Positions 55,977 through 64,000 of a DNA stretch of 64,000 nt are shown here, one piece after another. The stretch's first letter is position 1; every line of letters starts with the position of its first letter. The notes below the pieces were generated by a model. The model worked only from the letters and a program-made list of their open reading frames with translations. It searched no databases and was not told where the DNA came from. Origin of the DNA: Verrucomicrobiia bacterium (GTDB lineage: Bacteria > Verrucomicrobiota > Verrucomicrobiia > Verrucomicrobiales > Akkermansiaceae); the NCBI GenBank assembly GCA_030431475.1, contig JAUIJD010000005.1, forward strand, positions 105,935-169,934, in the 5' to 3' direction. A program made the translations under genes and the position numbers.

Positions 55977-56150
55977 GCGCGGCGGGAGCCACGCGGTCCG
56001 TTTCCGGGACGCGCGATGCGGTCGCGCCCCGCCGTGTCGGAAACGCTTCTCCCCGCTGTTGCAGGTTGCCGCTGTCTCGGGGAGCGATCCGCCATCGCCG
56101 GCGAGCTTCCGCCGCAAGAACAGGCCCTGCGCGACGGCGTCGCGCGTCCC
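55977..56150. repeat. intergenic array of interspersed REP repeats
   Basis: The 24-bp sequence of 42692-42715 is repeated at 55977-56000 and the 22-bp palindrome of 12221-12242 at 56129-56150. Between them GTTTCCG and CGGAAAC form further inverted pieces. Two repeat families of the chromosome thus meet between the arabinosidase and hemL. Confidence 0.7.
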
Positions 56151-56188
56151 TTCCGCGGCGCTCACCACGGGCGCCGCGCGATCTATTG

Positions 56189-57475
56189 CTAAATCGAACC
56201 CAGGACCTCGTCGAACACGCCGAGCGTGTCATCGAGGTCGGCTTCGGTGTGGGCGAGGCTGAGGAAGCCGGTTTCGTACGGGCTCGGTGCGAGGTAGATG
56301 CCCTTGTCGAGGCATCCCCAGAAGAACTTCCGGAAGAACTCGAGATCCTGCTTCATGACGTCCTCGACGTTGACGATCTCACGGTCGGTGAAGAACAGGC
56401 AGAACATCGAGCCGACGCGGTTGATTCGGTGGGGGACCCCCTTCTCGGACAGGAGCGTGCGCAGGCCGTTCTCGAAGTGGGCGCCGAGTTGTTCGAGGCG
56501 GGGGTAGCCCGAGGCCTTGTCGAGTTCCTTGAGCTGGGCGAGGCCGGCCGCCATCGCGAGCGGATTGCCGGACAGCGTGCCGGCCTGATAGACCGGCCCG
56601 TCGGGCGCGAGCTGGTCCATGACCTCGGCGCGCCCGCCGAAGGCGCCGACCGGCAGGCCGCCCCCGATCACCTTGCCGAAACAGCTGAGGTCGGGCGTGA
56701 TGTTCTCGAGTCCCTGCACCCCGGCCTTGCCGAGTCGGAAGCCGGTCATGACTTCGTCGAAGATGAGCAGCGAGCCGTGCTTCTTGGTGAGGCTGGAAAG
56801 CAGGTCGAGGTAGCCGGCCTGCGGCAGGACGAAGCCGGCGTTGGCGGGGTAGGATTCGACGATCACCGCCGCGATGCATTCCCCCTTCTCCGCGAACAGA
56901 GCCTCGAGGGCCTCCGGAGAGTTGTAGGGGAGGACGACCGTGTTCCGGGCGAAATCGGCCGGCACGCCGGCCGAGTCGGGCTCGCCGTGGGTGAGGGCGC
57001 CGGACCCGGCGGCGACCAGCAGCGAATCGCTGTGACCGTGGTAGCAGCCGTCGAACTTCACGATGAGGTCGCGCCCGGTGAAGCCGCGGGCGAGGCGGAT
57101 CGCCGACATCGTCGCCTCGGTCCCGGAGTTGCACATGCGGACCTTTTCCACCGACGGCACCCAGTCGGTCACCGTGCGGGCCATCTCCACTTCGAAGGGG
57201 TTCGGGATGCCGAAGGAAACCCCGTCCTTGGCGACCTCGTGGATGGTGTTGGTCACCACCGTCGGCGCGTGGCCGAGGATGTTCGGGCCCCAGGAGCCGA
57301 TGTAGTCGATGTAGGTCTTGCCGTCGACGTCCTCGATCCGGCTGCCCTTGGCGCGGCGGACGAAGAAGGGCTCGCCGCCGACGTTGCGGAAGGCGCGGAC
57401 GGGCGAATTCACGCCGCCGGGGATCATCTCCCGGGCGGTGGCGAAGAGTTTCTGCGAGAGGGCTCCGGACGACAT
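56189..57475 (-). CDS. hemL: glutamate-1-semialdehyde 2,1-aminomutase
   Basis: 428 residues. Class III PLP aminotransferase fold: EMIPGGVNSPVRAFRNVGG start, YIDYIGSWGPNILGHA, MCNSGTEATMSAIRLARGFTG, KFDGCYHGHSDSLLV, LIFDEVMTGFR, and the PLP lysine K268 in CFGKVIGGGLPVGAFGG. TLSGNPLAMAAGL and the end HTEADLDDTLGVFDEVL are family typical. It makes 5-aminolevulinate for haem in the C5 pathway. The ATG at 57475 lies 108 bp from the divergent sodN. Confidence 0.97.
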   Translation of the reverse strand: MSSGALSQKLFATAREMIPGGVNSPVRAFRNVGGEPFFVRRAKGSRIEDVDGKTYIDYIGSWGPNILGHAPTVVTNTIHEVAKDGVSFGIPNPFEVEMARTVTDWVPSVEKVRMCNSGTEATMSAIRLARGFTGRDLIVKFDGCYHGHSDSLLVAAGSGALTHGEPDSAGVPADFARNTVVLPYNSPEALEALFAEKGECIAAVIVESYPANAGFVLPQAGYLDLLSSLTKKHGSLLIFDEVMTGFRLGKAGVQGLENITPDLSCFGKVIGGGLPVGAFGGRAEVMDQLAPDGPVYQAGTLSGNPLAMAAGLAQLKELDKASGYPRLEQLGAHFENGLRTLLSEKGVPHRINRVGSMFCLFFTDREIVNVEDVMKQDLEFFRKFFWGCLDKGIYLAPSPYETGFLSLAHTEADLDDTLGVFDEVLGSI

Positions 57476-57583
57476 GCGGCGGATCTTGCATGGGATGGCA
57501 CGATTCGCCAAGGCCCGGGCATCGACCGGATTCCCGGCGGTGGTGGCTTGCGAAAGTCGGCGGGGCCGTTACGTTCCGCAGAC

Positions 57584-58036
57584 ATGAAATTGCACCCCAT
57601 CCTGTTCTCCGCCTCCCTGCTTGCCCTTGGTCTGGTCGCCCCGGCCTCCGGCCACTGCCAGGTCCCCTGCGGGATTTACAACGACAACAACGTGATCGAG
57701 GCGATGCATACCGACTGGATCACCATCGAGAAGGCCTCGAAGCAGATCGTCGAGCTCTCGAAGGACCCGGCGGCGAATGCCCATCAGCTCACGCGCTGGA
57801 TCAACAACAAGGAATCCCACGCGCAGTCGTTGCAGGAGACCGTCCTCAACTATTTCCTCGCCCAGCGCCTGAAGACGGATGATGCCGAATATGTCGAGAA
57901 GCTGAAGCTCTGCCATGCGGTGATCGTGACCGCGATGAAGTGCAAGCAGTCGACCGACAGCGCCAACGTCGAGAAGCTCCACGACCTGCTCCACGAGTTC
58001 GAGGCGGCCTTCGGCACCAAGGAAGAGAAAAAGTGA
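57584..58036 (+). CDS. sodN: exported nickel superoxide dismutase
   Basis: 150 residues. The signal peptide MKLHPILFSASLLALGLVAP-ASG ends directly before the nickel hook H24-C25-QVP-C29-GIY, matching the HCxxPCGxY motif that holds Ni in NiSOD. The remaining four-helix bundle (WITIEKASKQIVELSKDP, HQLTRWINNKESHAQSLQET) fits the fold. After signal peptidase cleavage the His becomes the free N-terminus, which the enzyme needs as a Ni ligand. In Streptomyces this end is made by a special peptidase; here export may replace it. It removes superoxide in the periplasm. A gene with an SH3-like domain follows after 55 bp. Confidence 0.9.
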   Translation: MKLHPILFSASLLALGLVAPASGHCQVPCGIYNDNNVIEAMHTDWITIEKASKQIVELSKDPAANAHQLTRWINNKESHAQSLQETVLNYFLAQRLKTDDAEYVEKLKLCHAVIVTAMKCKQSTDSANVEKLHDLLHEFEAAFGTKEEKK

Positions 58037-58091
58037 ATGCCGCGGGCGCGCGGCACGTTCCATCAACGGGCGGGACGCCGCCCCTCCGATC

Positions 58092-58799
58092 ATGATCAAG
58101 CTGCTCCCGCTCCTGCTCATGCTCGGTCTGGCCTTTCCGGCCATGGCCGAGTCCCGCCGTTCCCTGCTCGATTCGGACCCGGATGTGGTCTATCTGGACG
58201 AGCACCTCGACCAGCCGATCGAGCTCCGTGTGATCAAGGCGGCGCCGATTTTCTCCGACAAGGAGGGGAAGCGGAATCTGGGCACGGTGTCGGCCAACCA
58301 GAAGGTCACGCTGGAGGCGATGACCGACCGCGCCTACCGCGTTTCGGCGAAGACCGGCGGCAACAAGGTGAAGGGCTGGGTGGCCCCGTGGGCCTTTGCC
58401 TCGAAGGACCCGAACTTCGTGGAGAACCTCCGGAAGCTCTACGAGCGCCAGCTCGAGGTCGGCAAGCTGATCGCCGAGAACAAGGCGGCGATCGGCATGA
58501 CCGTCGAGGAGGTCGAGAAGGCCTTGGGAGCGCCGACCAAGACCAAGGCGCGCCAGACCGAGAAGGGCCGCAGCGGTTCCTGGGAGTTCATCGACTACGA
58601 GGAGGTCTCGCATTACAACTACGTGCGCGATCCGCGCACGGGCCGGGTGTTCCGGCAGCTCTCGCACGTGACCCGCGAGGAGAAGGGGAAGACGATCATC
58701 GAGTTCGAAGACGAGGTGGTGACCGCCATCGAGCAGAGCGAGAACCGCGGCGGTGGCGCGGTGAAGATCGTCGTGCCGCCGGTGGTGTTCGTTTGGTAA
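58092..58799 (+). CDS. secreted SH3-like protein
   Basis: 235 residues. Signal peptide MIKLLPLLLMLGLAFPAMA, then a bacterial SH3-like beta barrel (IELRVIKAAPIFSDKEGKRN, LEAMTDRAYRVSAKTG, KGWVAPWAFA). The middle part holds a SmpA/BamE-like motif (IGMTVEEVEKALGAPTKTKA), a fold used for protein contacts in the envelope. The end is basic and then valine-rich. No function is known; its position behind sodN (55 bp gap) could mean co-transcription. Confidence 0.6.
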   Translation: MIKLLPLLLMLGLAFPAMAESRRSLLDSDPDVVYLDEHLDQPIELRVIKAAPIFSDKEGKRNLGTVSANQKVTLEAMTDRAYRVSAKTGGNKVKGWVAPWAFASKDPNFVENLRKLYERQLEVGKLIAENKAAIGMTVEEVEKALGAPTKTKARQTEKGRSGSWEFIDYEEVSHYNYVRDPRTGRVFRQLSHVTREEKGKTIIEFEDEVVTAIEQSENRGGGAVKIVVPPVVFVW

Positions 58800-58842
58800 G
58801 GGTCCTGCTTGCCGCCTCCCCGGCGCAGCGCCAGCCTGCCGC

Positions 58843-60747
58843 ATGCCCGAGGCACTGCTGCAGGAGAAATTCGGACACGCCGCGTTCCGCGACGGTCAGC
58901 GGCAGGTGGTCGATGGACTGCTCGACGGCCGCTCGATGCTCGCCGTGTTCCCGACCGGGGGCGGCAAGTCGCTGTGCTACCAGCTTCCGGCGCTGATGAT
59001 CGACGGCCTGACGCTGGTCGTCTCGCCGCTCATCGCGCTGATGAAGGATCAGGTCGATGCGCTGCGGGAGAAGGGGATCGGGGCGGCCCGGCTCGATTCG
59101 TCCCTGAGCCAGGAAGACTACGCGGCGGTGATGGACGGACTGCGCGACGGCACGATCAAGCTGCTCTACGTGGCTCCCGAGCGTCTGGCCAACGAGGGGT
59201 TCCGCCAGCGCCTCGGTCGCCTGCGGATCGGAATGGTGGCGATCGACGAGGCCCACTGCATTTCCGAATGGGGGCACAATTTCCGGCCCGACTACCTGAA
59301 GTTGGCGAAGCTCTGTCGGGACCTGCGGGTTCCCCGGGTACTCTGTCTCACCGCCACGGCCACACCGGCGGTCGCCGAGGACATCCGGCGCGAGTTCGGA
59401 ATTGCCGAAGGAGACCACGTCCGCCTGTCCTTCCATCGTGACAACCTGGACCTCAGGGTGACACCCGTCGCGGCCGCCGACCGCAACGGGCTTCTGTTGG
59501 AGCGCATCGGCGACGTCGACGGCCCGGTGGTGGTGTATGTGACGCTCCAGCACACCGCCGAGGCGGTGGCGACCTTTCTCAAGCGCAAGGGGCTGGCCGC
59601 CCAGGCCTACCACGCCGGCATGCCCCCGGAGTTCCGGGCCGAGGCGCAGGAGCGATTCATGGATGGAACCACCCGCGTCATTGTCGCCACGATCGCCTTC
59701 GGCATGGGAATCGACAAGGCCGACATCCGCGCGGTGTTCCACTACAACCTGCCCAAGTCCCTCGAGAACTACTCGCAGGAAACCGGTCGGGCCGGGCGCG
59801 ACGGCGATCCCTCGGTGTGCGAGATGCTGGCCTGCGGCGACGACCTCGTGACGCTGGAAAACTTCACCTACGGCGACACGCCGACACCCCGGGCGGTGCG
59901 CAATCTGGTCGATCACGTGCTGCGCCTCGGGAACGAGTTCGACGTCTCGGTTTACGAGCTATCGACGGTGAACGACATCCGTCCGCTGGTCGTCACGACC
60001 CTGCTCACGTATCTCGAACTCGAGGGGGTCATTGTCGCGACGCGGCCCTTCTACGCAACCTACTCGGTGCGGCTGGTGAGGGATTTCGAGCAGGTGCTCG
60101 CCGGCTACGATGCCCGCCGCAAGTCCTTCCTGCGCAAGATCTTCGGGGCGGCGAAGGAAGGGCGGAGCTGGCTGACCTTCGAGATCGACCGGGTCGCGAT
60201 GGAGACCGGCGAGAGCCGCGAGCGGATCGTCGCCGCCCTCACGCACCTTGAGGAGGCCGGCGATCTGGGCCTGAAGAAGGGCGGGGTGCGGCAGGGATAC
60301 CGGCTGCTGGACGAGGCGGTGGATCTCCGGGAGGTGGCGGGGCGGCTCGACGAGCGGTTTCGTCATCGCGAGGCGGCCGACCTCGAGCGCCTCCGGCAGG
60401 TGGTGGCCCTGGCGGAGAGCGGAACCTGCCTGACGAACTTCGTGACGTCCCACTTCGGTGAGGACATCGGTGAGTGCGGGCATTGCGACCGCTGCCGCGG
60501 GAAGGAGCCGGAGGCCCTGCCTCGTTCCCCGGTCCCGGAGCCCACCGATGAGGATCTGGCGCTGATTCAGGGGCTGCGCGACGAGAATCACGCGGCGCTC
60601 AAGTCACCTCGGCAGCTGGCGCGTTTTTTGTGCGGGATCCGCAGCCCTGCCGTGGGCCGGGCCCGCCTGACCCGGCACGACAGCTTCGCCTTGCTCGAGC
60701 ACATGCCCTTCGAGCAGGTGCTGGCGCTGGTGGAGGAGGGGATCTGA
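58843..60747 (+). CDS. recQ: ATP-dependent DNA helicase RecQ
   Basis: 634 residues. All helicase motifs are present: Walker A FPTGGGKS with K42, SPLIALMKDQVD, LLYVAPERL, the DEAH box at 135-138 (AIDEAHCISEWGHNFRPDYL), LTATATP, VVYVTLQHTAE, and TRVIVATIAFGMGIDKADIR with QETGRAGRDG. The RQC domain ends in a zinc site with CGHCDRC at about residue 545. The C-terminal 80 residues may be a short HRDC-like domain. It unwinds recombination and repair intermediates 3' to 5'. Confidence 0.95.
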   Translation: MPEALLQEKFGHAAFRDGQRQVVDGLLDGRSMLAVFPTGGGKSLCYQLPALMIDGLTLVVSPLIALMKDQVDALREKGIGAARLDSSLSQEDYAAVMDGLRDGTIKLLYVAPERLANEGFRQRLGRLRIGMVAIDEAHCISEWGHNFRPDYLKLAKLCRDLRVPRVLCLTATATPAVAEDIRREFGIAEGDHVRLSFHRDNLDLRVTPVAAADRNGLLLERIGDVDGPVVVYVTLQHTAEAVATFLKRKGLAAQAYHAGMPPEFRAEAQERFMDGTTRVIVATIAFGMGIDKADIRAVFHYNLPKSLENYSQETGRAGRDGDPSVCEMLACGDDLVTLENFTYGDTPTPRAVRNLVDHVLRLGNEFDVSVYELSTVNDIRPLVVTTLLTYLELEGVIVATRPFYATYSVRLVRDFEQVLAGYDARRKSFLRKIFGAAKEGRSWLTFEIDRVAMETGESRERIVAALTHLEEAGDLGLKKGGVRQGYRLLDEAVDLREVAGRLDERFRHREAADLERLRQVVALAESGTCLTNFVTSHFGEDIGECGHCDRCRGKEPEALPRSPVPEPTDEDLALIQGLRDENHAALKSPRQLARFLCGIRSPAVGRARLTRHDSFALLEHMPFEQVLALVEEGI

Positions 60748-60780
60748 TGATCGACAGAAATGTCGATCCTCCGGAAAGGG

Positions 60781-61833
60781 TCATCCTTCCGGATGGAAGC
60801 GACGCTTCAGTCGGAACGCGACGTGCACCAGCGCGATCAGCGCCGGGACCTCGATGAGAGGGCCGACGACCGCCGCGAAGGCGACGCCGGAGTCGATGCC
60901 GAAGACGGCGATGGCCACCGCAATCGCCAGCTCGAAGTTGTTGCCGGCCGAGGTGAAGGCGACGCTGGCGGTGCGCGGGTAGTCCGCGCCGAGCTTCGCC
61001 GCCATGACGAAGCTGACGAGGAACATCACCCCGAAGTAGATCACCAGCGGGAGGGCGATGCGCAGCACGTCGAGGGGGAGATCGACGATGGCATCGCCCT
61101 TGTAGGTGAACATCACGACGATGGTGAAGAGGAGGGCGATGAGCGTGAGTGGGGCGATGCGCGGAAGGAACCGGCCTTCATACCACTCGACCCCCTTCCA
61201 GCGGCTCAGCGCGAAGCGGCTGAGCATCCCGGCGAAGAAGGGGATGCCGAGGTAGATCATCACCGAGGTGAAGATGTCGCTCATGGCGATTTCGACCACC
61301 ACGCCCTCGAGTCCGACGAGCGGTGGCAGCACGGTGATGAAGAGCCAGGCGTAGGCACCGTAGAACAGGATCTGGGCGATGCTGTTGAGGGCGACGAGGC
61401 CGGCGGCGTATTCGGAGGATCCCTTGGCGAGGTCGTTCCACACCAGCACCATGGCGATGCAGCGGGCGAGCCCGACGAGGATCAGGCCGACCATGTAGTC
61501 CGGCTGGTCGCTCAGCAGCAGGATCGCCAGCAGCCACATCAGGACCGGGCCGATGATCCAGTTCTGGACCAGCGACAGGCCGAGGATTCTCGGATTGGAG
61601 AAGACCCGCGGCAGCTCGCCGTAGCGGACCTTGGCCAGCGGCGGGTACATCATCACGATGAGTCCGATGGCCAGCGGCAGGTTGGTGGTGCCGACGGTGA
61701 ACGGCGCGAAGAACGCCTCCGCATCGTCGATGAGAAAGCGGCCGGCAAGGATGCCGACGGCCATGGCGGCAAAGATCCAGACCGTCAGGTAGCGGTCGAG
61801 AAAGGACATCCGGGAGGCGACGTGTTCTGACAT
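60781..61833 (-). CDS. acr3: ACR3-family arsenite efflux transporter
   Basis: 350 residues with about ten membrane helices. The start [71 protein letters not shown] (with the conserved Cys thought to bind arsenite), and [20 protein letters not shown] are all typical of ACR3. It pumps As(III) out across the inner membrane. It is the last gene of the leftward arsenic operon, separated from arsC by a tandem-repeat stretch of about 205 bp. The ATG at 61833 is the main start; an alternative at 61809 would also do. Confidence 0.93.
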   Translation of the reverse strand: MSEHVASRMSFLDRYLTVWIFAAMAVGILAGRFLIDDAEAFFAPFTVGTTNLPLAIGLIVMMYPPLAKVRYGELPRVFSNPRILGLSLVQNWIIGPVLMWLLAILLLSDQPDYMVGLILVGLARCIAMVLVWNDLAKGSSEYAAGLVALNSIAQILFYGAYAWLFITVLPPLVGLEGVVVEIAMSDIFTSVMIYLGIPFFAGMLSRFALSRWKGVEWYEGRFLPRIAPLTLIALLFTIVVMFTYKGDAIVDLPLDVLRIALPLVIYFGVMFLVSFVMAAKLGADYPRTASVAFTSAGNNFELAIAVAIAVFGIDSGVAFAAVVGPLIEVPALIALVHVAFRLKRRFHPEG

Positions 61834-61863
61834 GGCGAATGAGGAAAGCGGCTCAATGGGGAG

Positions 61864-62034
61864 AGCGGGTTTGCAACCCGCTGCATCTGGACGAGGAACC
61901 CGAAGCCGGGGATGTGAAACGGCGAAGTGGAGCCGGGGGATGCGAAGCCGGGGATGTGAAGCCGGGGATGTGAAGCCGGGGATGTGAAGCCGGGGATGCG
62001 AAGCCGGGGATGTGAAGCGGCTTGGAAAGCCGCT
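61864..62034. repeat. 14-bp tandem repeats flanked by two hairpins
   Basis: At least five direct copies of GAAGCCGGGGATG(T/C) run from 61944 to about 62013, with degenerate copies from 61902. They are bracketed by AGCGGGTT-TGC-AACCCGCT (61864-61882) and AGCGGCTT-GGA-AAGCCGCT (62016-62034), two REP-like hairpins. The block lies between arsC and acr3 and could affect read-through from one to the other. Confidence 0.85.
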
Positions 62035-62038
62035 CTCC

Positions 62039-62458
62039 TTATTGCTGATCGAGCCGACCGTCGGCGTAGGCGGTGAAGATGCGGAGGATCTCGTCCCGCA
62101 CCCGGCGGAAGACGGCCATCTGGGCCTCCTCGTCGCCTTCGGCGTGAGCGGGATCATCGAAGGGGTAGTGGTGGCGGTTCGCCTGGCCGGGAAAGGTCGG
62201 GCAGGCCTGGTCGGCATTGCCGCAGACGGTGATCACCGTTTCCACGTCGCGCTTGAGGAAGCTGTCGAGGTGCTTCGAGCTGTGGTCGGCGATGTCGATG
62301 CCGATTTCCTCGAGCGCCTTGATGGCGAGTGGATGGACGTAGCCGGCGGGATTCGACCCAGCCGAGGCGACCTCGAAGTCCGGGCCGAGCGCCTGTTGAA
62401 GAATGCCCTCGGCCATGTGCGAGCGGCAGGAGTTTCCAGTGCAGAGAATGAGGATCAT
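62039..62458 (-). CDS. arsC: thioredoxin-coupled arsenate reductase
   Basis: 139 residues of the low-molecular-weight phosphatase fold. The P-loop is C6-TGNSC-R12 at the N-terminus; C79 and C86 ([17 protein letters not shown]) are the relay cysteines, at the seven-residue spacing known from thioredoxin-linked ArsC. It reduces As(V) to As(III) for export by the ACR3 pump, with electrons from thioredoxin (the trxA at 47977 is a candidate). It starts 17 bp after the DUF6428 gene. Confidence 0.95.
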   Translation of the reverse strand: MILILCTGNSCRSHMAEGILQQALGPDFEVASAGSNPAGYVHPLAIKALEEIGIDIADHSSKHLDSFLKRDVETVITVCGNADQACPTFPGQANRHHYPFDDPAHAEGDEEAQMAVFRRVRDEILRIFTAYADGRLDQQ

Positions 62459-62475
62459 GGGAACGACGGATGGAT

Positions 62476-62946
62476 TCAGCAGCAGCCGGAGCCGGGGGCG
62501 CAGGTCTGGCCGGGCAGGGCGGGCAGTGAGAAGTCGGGCAGGCAGAGGTCCTTGGCGAGGCAGTCGGTGTGTTTGGATTCGGTGTGGAACTGCAACCGGC
62601 CCTCGACGACCTCGTGACGGATGATCGGCAGTTGGGTCAGGACCGGCGCCTCGTGCTCGATCTCGACCGGGAGCTCGAGGGAAGGCAGCAGGCCGTCGGC
62701 ACGGTCAAAAATGGAGGCGAGCTTGGACGCCACCAGCCGGTGCTCGGTGTCGTCGGCAATCCACAGTTGAAGCAGGCAGGCTTCGCTGGTGTGACGCTTG
62801 CCGCCGCAGTCGAGGAAGCTCTTCGCGAGATGCCCGACCTCGGTGACGTGGAAGTGGGGCGGGACCTCGGACCCGTCCGGGAGGACGAAGGTGATGCCGT
62901 GGTCGGGGTGCGAACGGAGGAGTTCGAGGAATTCGTGAGCGGTCAT
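62476..62946 (-). CDS. DUF6428-like protein of the arsenic operon
   Basis: 156 residues, soluble. The N-terminal half reads [33 protein letters not shown]; the later [20 protein letters not shown] segment fits the DUF6428 pattern that I know from arsenic and mercury clusters. The C-terminal tail is Cys-rich ([16 protein letters not shown], then CAPGSGCC), which could bind arsenite or another thiophilic metal. The biochemical role is unproven. It lies between arsR and arsC with short gaps. Confidence 0.7.
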   Translation of the reverse strand: MTAHEFLELLRSHPDHGITFVLPDGSEVPPHFHVTEVGHLAKSFLDCGGKRHTSEACLLQLWIADDTEHRLVASKLASIFDRADGLLPSLELPVEIEHEAPVLTQLPIIRHEVVEGRLQFHTESKHTDCLAKDLCLPDFSLPALPGQTCAPGSGCC

Positions 62947-62961
62947 GAGGGTGTCGGGGGG

Positions 62962-63261
62962 TCAGCAATCGCAGGGGGTGTCGCCGCATCCGAGGGAATC
63001 AATGCAGCGCAGGAAGGTCGGGAGGCAGTCGCAGGCGAGGCGGTAGTGGACCTGCTGACCGCGCTTCTCACAGGCCAGCCAGCCGGCCTGGCGCATCAGG
63101 GTGAGGTGCTTGGAGACGGTGGAGAGGTCGGCGTCGGTGCGGGCATGGATTTCCGACACGCAACGAGGCCCATCGGCAAGAAACTCGGCGATGCCCAGCC
63201 GCGTCGGATGCGCGAGGGCCTTGATCGCGGCAACGCGGGTGTCGATGGCGGCGGCAGGCAT
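62962..63261 (-). CDS. arsR: ArsR/SmtB-family repressor
   Basis: 99 residues, winged-helix fold: AIKALAHPTRLGIAEFL start, CVSEIHARTDADLSTVSKHL as the recognition helix-turn-helix, LMRQAGWLACEKRGQQVHYR as the wing. The end carries CDCLPTFLRC and CGDTPCDC; these cysteines could form an arsenite sensor different from the classic CVC site of ArsR, which is missing in the usual helix. It should repress the whole leftward operon by binding the dyad just upstream of its start. Confidence 0.92.
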   Translation of the reverse strand: MPAAAIDTRVAAIKALAHPTRLGIAEFLADGPRCVSEIHARTDADLSTVSKHLTLMRQAGWLACEKRGQQVHYRLACDCLPTFLRCIDSLGCGDTPCDC

Positions 63262-63264
63262 TAC

Positions 63265-63280
63265 TTGGCGAAATTGCCAA
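63265..63280 (-). promoter_or_regulatory. probable ArsR operator
   Basis: TTGGC-GAAATT-GCCAA, a 5-bp dyad extending to CTTGGC/GCCAAA, ends 3 bp before the arsR start codon. Its place over the translation or transcription start suits autoregulation by ArsR. The -35/-10 boxes could not be assigned with certainty. Confidence 0.5.
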
Positions 63281-63340
63281 ATGATTGGGGGAGGTCAAGA
63301 GCGCAGATCGAAAGGGGGGAGGTGACGGGCGTTTGGCCGG

Positions 63341-63530
63341 GTGGATGGGTGGATGGGTGGATGGGTGGGTTGGTGGGTTGGTGGGTTGGTGGGTTGGTGG
63401 GTTGGTGGGTTGGTGGGTTGGTGGGTTGGTGGGTTGGTGGGTTGGTGGGTTTGTGGGTTGGTGGGTTGGTGGGTTGGTGGGTTGGTGGGTTGGTGGGTTG
63501 GTGGGTTGGTGGGTTGGTGGGTTGGTGGGG
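63341..63530. repeat. 8-bp G-rich microsatellite
   Basis: A run of GGTGGGTT units (about 20, mostly exact, with one GGTGGGTTT variant) from roughly 63367 to 63529, preceded by three GGTGGATG units. The plus strand is G-rich with many GGG and GG tracts, so it may form G-quadruplexes. Open frames across it (PTNPPTHQ-type repeats) are artefacts. Confidence 0.9.
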
Positions 63531-63553
63531 GAGGCGAGCGGTGTCTTCGATAG

Positions 63554-63762
63554 AGTCCCGAAGGGACGTCGGCGATTCGCCACGGGGTTCACCCCGTGGA
63601 TTCAGCAGCACAGGAATGGCGGAGCCCCGTAGGGGCGCAGGCGGCGCGGAGGTCCACCCTTCGGAGGTGATTTCCCGACGCCCCTCCGGGGCTCAAGACC
63701 TCCCTGCGGACGGCACCCACGGGGTAAACCCCGTGGCGAATCGCCGACGTCCCTCCGGGACT
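63554..63762. mobile_element. nested palindromic element (MITE-like)
   Basis: A 46-bp left arm at 63554-63599 (starting AGTCCCGAAGGGACGTCGGC) is inverted at 63717-63762 (ending ACGTCCCTCCGGGACT) with few mismatches. Inside each arm CACGGGG-TTCA-CCCCGTG is itself a hairpin. Further inner hairpins (GAGCCCCGTAGGGGC, GCCCCTCCGGGGCTC) form the middle. No transposase is encoded. The layout is that of a non-autonomous element or compound REP. Confidence 0.7.
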
Positions 63763-63891
63763 TGAGTGCCGACGAGCGGCGTCCATTTCTTGGCGCGGCG
63801 TGGGGAGGGGCCGCCGGCACCACACGACCCACCACGCTTGCTTCGGGCGCCGTATCTTCGCTCCAGACTTCCTGCTCCCCGCTCCCCGCTC

Positions 63892-64000
63892 CTACGCCTC
63901 GCGGCTGATGATCTTGCCGTCGCGCCCGCGCACCTTCTCCATCAGCGGCACATTGGGGTCCTCGAAGCCCTCGTCGTAGCCCTTGGCGTAGTTGAAGAGG
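63892..64000 (-). CDS. unidentified gene, C-terminal fragment
   Basis: Only the last 35 codons and the stop fall in the window. They read LFNYAKGYDEGFEDPNVPLM and then EKVRGRDGKIISREA-stop. The sequence is hydrophilic and codes well, so it is probably a real soluble protein, but it carries no motif I recognise. It begins beyond the right window edge. Confidence 0.6.
   Translation of the reverse strand, partial: LFNYAKGYDEGFEDPNVPLMEKVRGRDGKIISREA

Noticed and set aside
53425..56232. Minus-strand frame of more than 900 codons opposite the GH43 and GH51 genes
   Set aside because: It is antisense to catalytic-domain genes and shows low-complexity Arg/Val/Asp composition typical of shadow frames.
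61902..62020. Possible CRISPR array
   Set aside because: The 14-bp repeats are directly adjacent with no spacers, and no cas genes are near.
63068..63592. Frames coding for PTNPPTHQ-type and GGLVGWWV-type repeats
   Set aside because: They only translate the 8-bp microsatellite in different frames.

Overview
The window looks like chromosomal DNA of a GC-rich member of the Verrucomicrobiota (Verrucomicrobiales type). The evidence is a Verru_Chthon cassette A-like giant pre-pilin protein (21816-25322), several PEP-CTERM surface proteins, a GEVED-repeat giant protein, S1 sulfatases, a DUF1559-like pre-pilin, an exported nickel superoxide dismutase, and many multi-gene clusters for plant or algal polysaccharides. 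There is no plasmid or phage backbone, and no rRNA operon.

Layout. 1-2424: end of a HAD phosphatase, a secreted sulfatase and a pre-pilin-like protein. 2554-8704: a minus-strand polysaccharide cluster with three glycosyltransferases, a sugar-nucleotide epimerase and an O-antigen ligase/polymerase-like membrane protein, tightly coupled by ATGA overlaps. 9003-13505: a flavin disulfide oxidoreductase, a tandem pair of AT-richer PEP-CTERM genes, a small membrane protein and a CNT nucleoside transporter. 13518-21064: a second sulfatase and a plus-strand sugar-catabolism cluster (two TIM-barrel isomerases, a mutarotase-like protein, a cupin-like protein and a Gfo/Idh/MocA dehydrogenase). 21129-26793: the Verru_Chthon A-like gene with a small secreted partner, then metY behind a structured leader. 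27040-37953: surface and secreted proteins (GEVED giant, PEP-CTERM proteins, GH2 glycosidase). 38160-41409: four minus-strand genes for envelope coiled-coil proteins; three of them share an undescribed small beta domain.

41818-42494 is the most unusual locus. An intact initiator tRNA gene is followed on the same strand by two tandem units. Each unit is a small GIY-YIG nuclease gene (one intact, one truncated) whose stop codon lies in a copy of the tRNA anticodon-loop sequence. Each then runs into a copy of the tRNA T-arm, acceptor strand and terminator. This looks like a tRNA-targeting mobile element that carries along the tRNA 3' half.

42726-50585: housekeeping and mixed genes (M29-like aminopeptidase, DAHP synthase, PhoX-like protein, thioredoxin, DUF1287 protein, photolyase-like FAD protein). 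50693-55962: an arabinan/arabinoxylan cluster (two GH43 proteins, one GH51). 56189-60747: hemL, sodN, an SH3-like secreted protein and a RecQ helicase. 60781-63261: an arsenic operon read leftwards (arsR, DUF6428, arsC, ACR3 pump) with an operator-like dyad at its head. 63262-63891: gene-free repeat DNA made of an 8-bp G-rich microsatellite and a large nested palindrome. The window ends in the 3' end of an unidentified minus-strand gene.

All calls come from reading the sequence; no database search was run.
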